Shown here: one piece after another, positions 5,448 to 5,475 of the stretch
Position numbering within the stretch: position 1 is the first letter of the stretch
Layout: every line of letters starts with the position of its first letter
NCBI GenBank assembly: GCA_003697065.1
Contig: RFFY01000684.1
Location: 1 to 5,475, forward strand
Length of the DNA: 5,475 nt
Origin: Actinomyces sp.
GTDB lineage: Bacteria > Actinomycetota > Acidimicrobiia > Acidimicrobiales > Aldehydirespiratoraceae
Direction: 5' to 3'
Notes under the pieces: generated by a model
What the model saw: the letters and a program-made list of their open reading frames with translations, nothing else
The model's database searches: none
Told to the model about the DNA's origin: nothing
Made by a program: the position numbers and the translations under genes

Positions 5448-5475
5448 GCCCGACGCCCGCACCGCCCCTCACCGT

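Overview
This is a very GC-rich window with strong G/C preference at third codon positions and frequent GTG starts. It contains a CGAAC-N4-GTTCG LexA box and a recA/miaB neighbourhood. Together these point to a high-GC actinobacterium, and the protein style would fit Acidimicrobiia. The lineage is an inference; nothing here fixes a genus. I see no mobile element, CRISPR array, tRNA/rRNA or defence system.

Layout from left to right. (1) At 1-140, minus strand, is the start of an unrecognised gene whose ATG overlaps the miaB stop (ATGA). (2) At 137-1624, minus strand, is miaB, the tRNA 2-methylthio-N6-isopentenyladenosine synthase, complete with UPF0004, radical SAM and TRAM parts. (3) At 1708-2778, plus strand, is a membrane fatty acid hydroxylase/sterol desaturase family protein, divergent from miaB and convergent with recA. 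(4) At 2859-3920, minus strand, is recA, complete. (5) At 3921-4237 is a 317-base gene-poor region holding the recA control region: a sigma70-like promoter with a perfect LexA box in its spacer, a 10-bp palindrome across the -10, and a roughly 210-nt leader with 30-bp repeats that could encode a 52-residue peptide. (6) At 4238-4702, plus strand, is msrB. (7) At 4716-5447, plus strand, is a predicted lipoprotein alpha/beta hydrolase, probably co-transcribed with msrB.

How the genes work together: recA is the SOS effector and appears to be under LexA control. miaB matures tRNAs reading UNN codons and is commonly found near recA in actinobacteria. Here the usual recA-recX-miaB order is broken: no recX is present and an opposite-strand membrane hydroxylase sits in that interval. 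msrB repairs oxidised methionine and is divergent from recA, so the LexA box lies upstream of both. The most unusual part of the window is the recA leader, with its in-frame repeat ORF beginning about six bases after the predicted transcription start.
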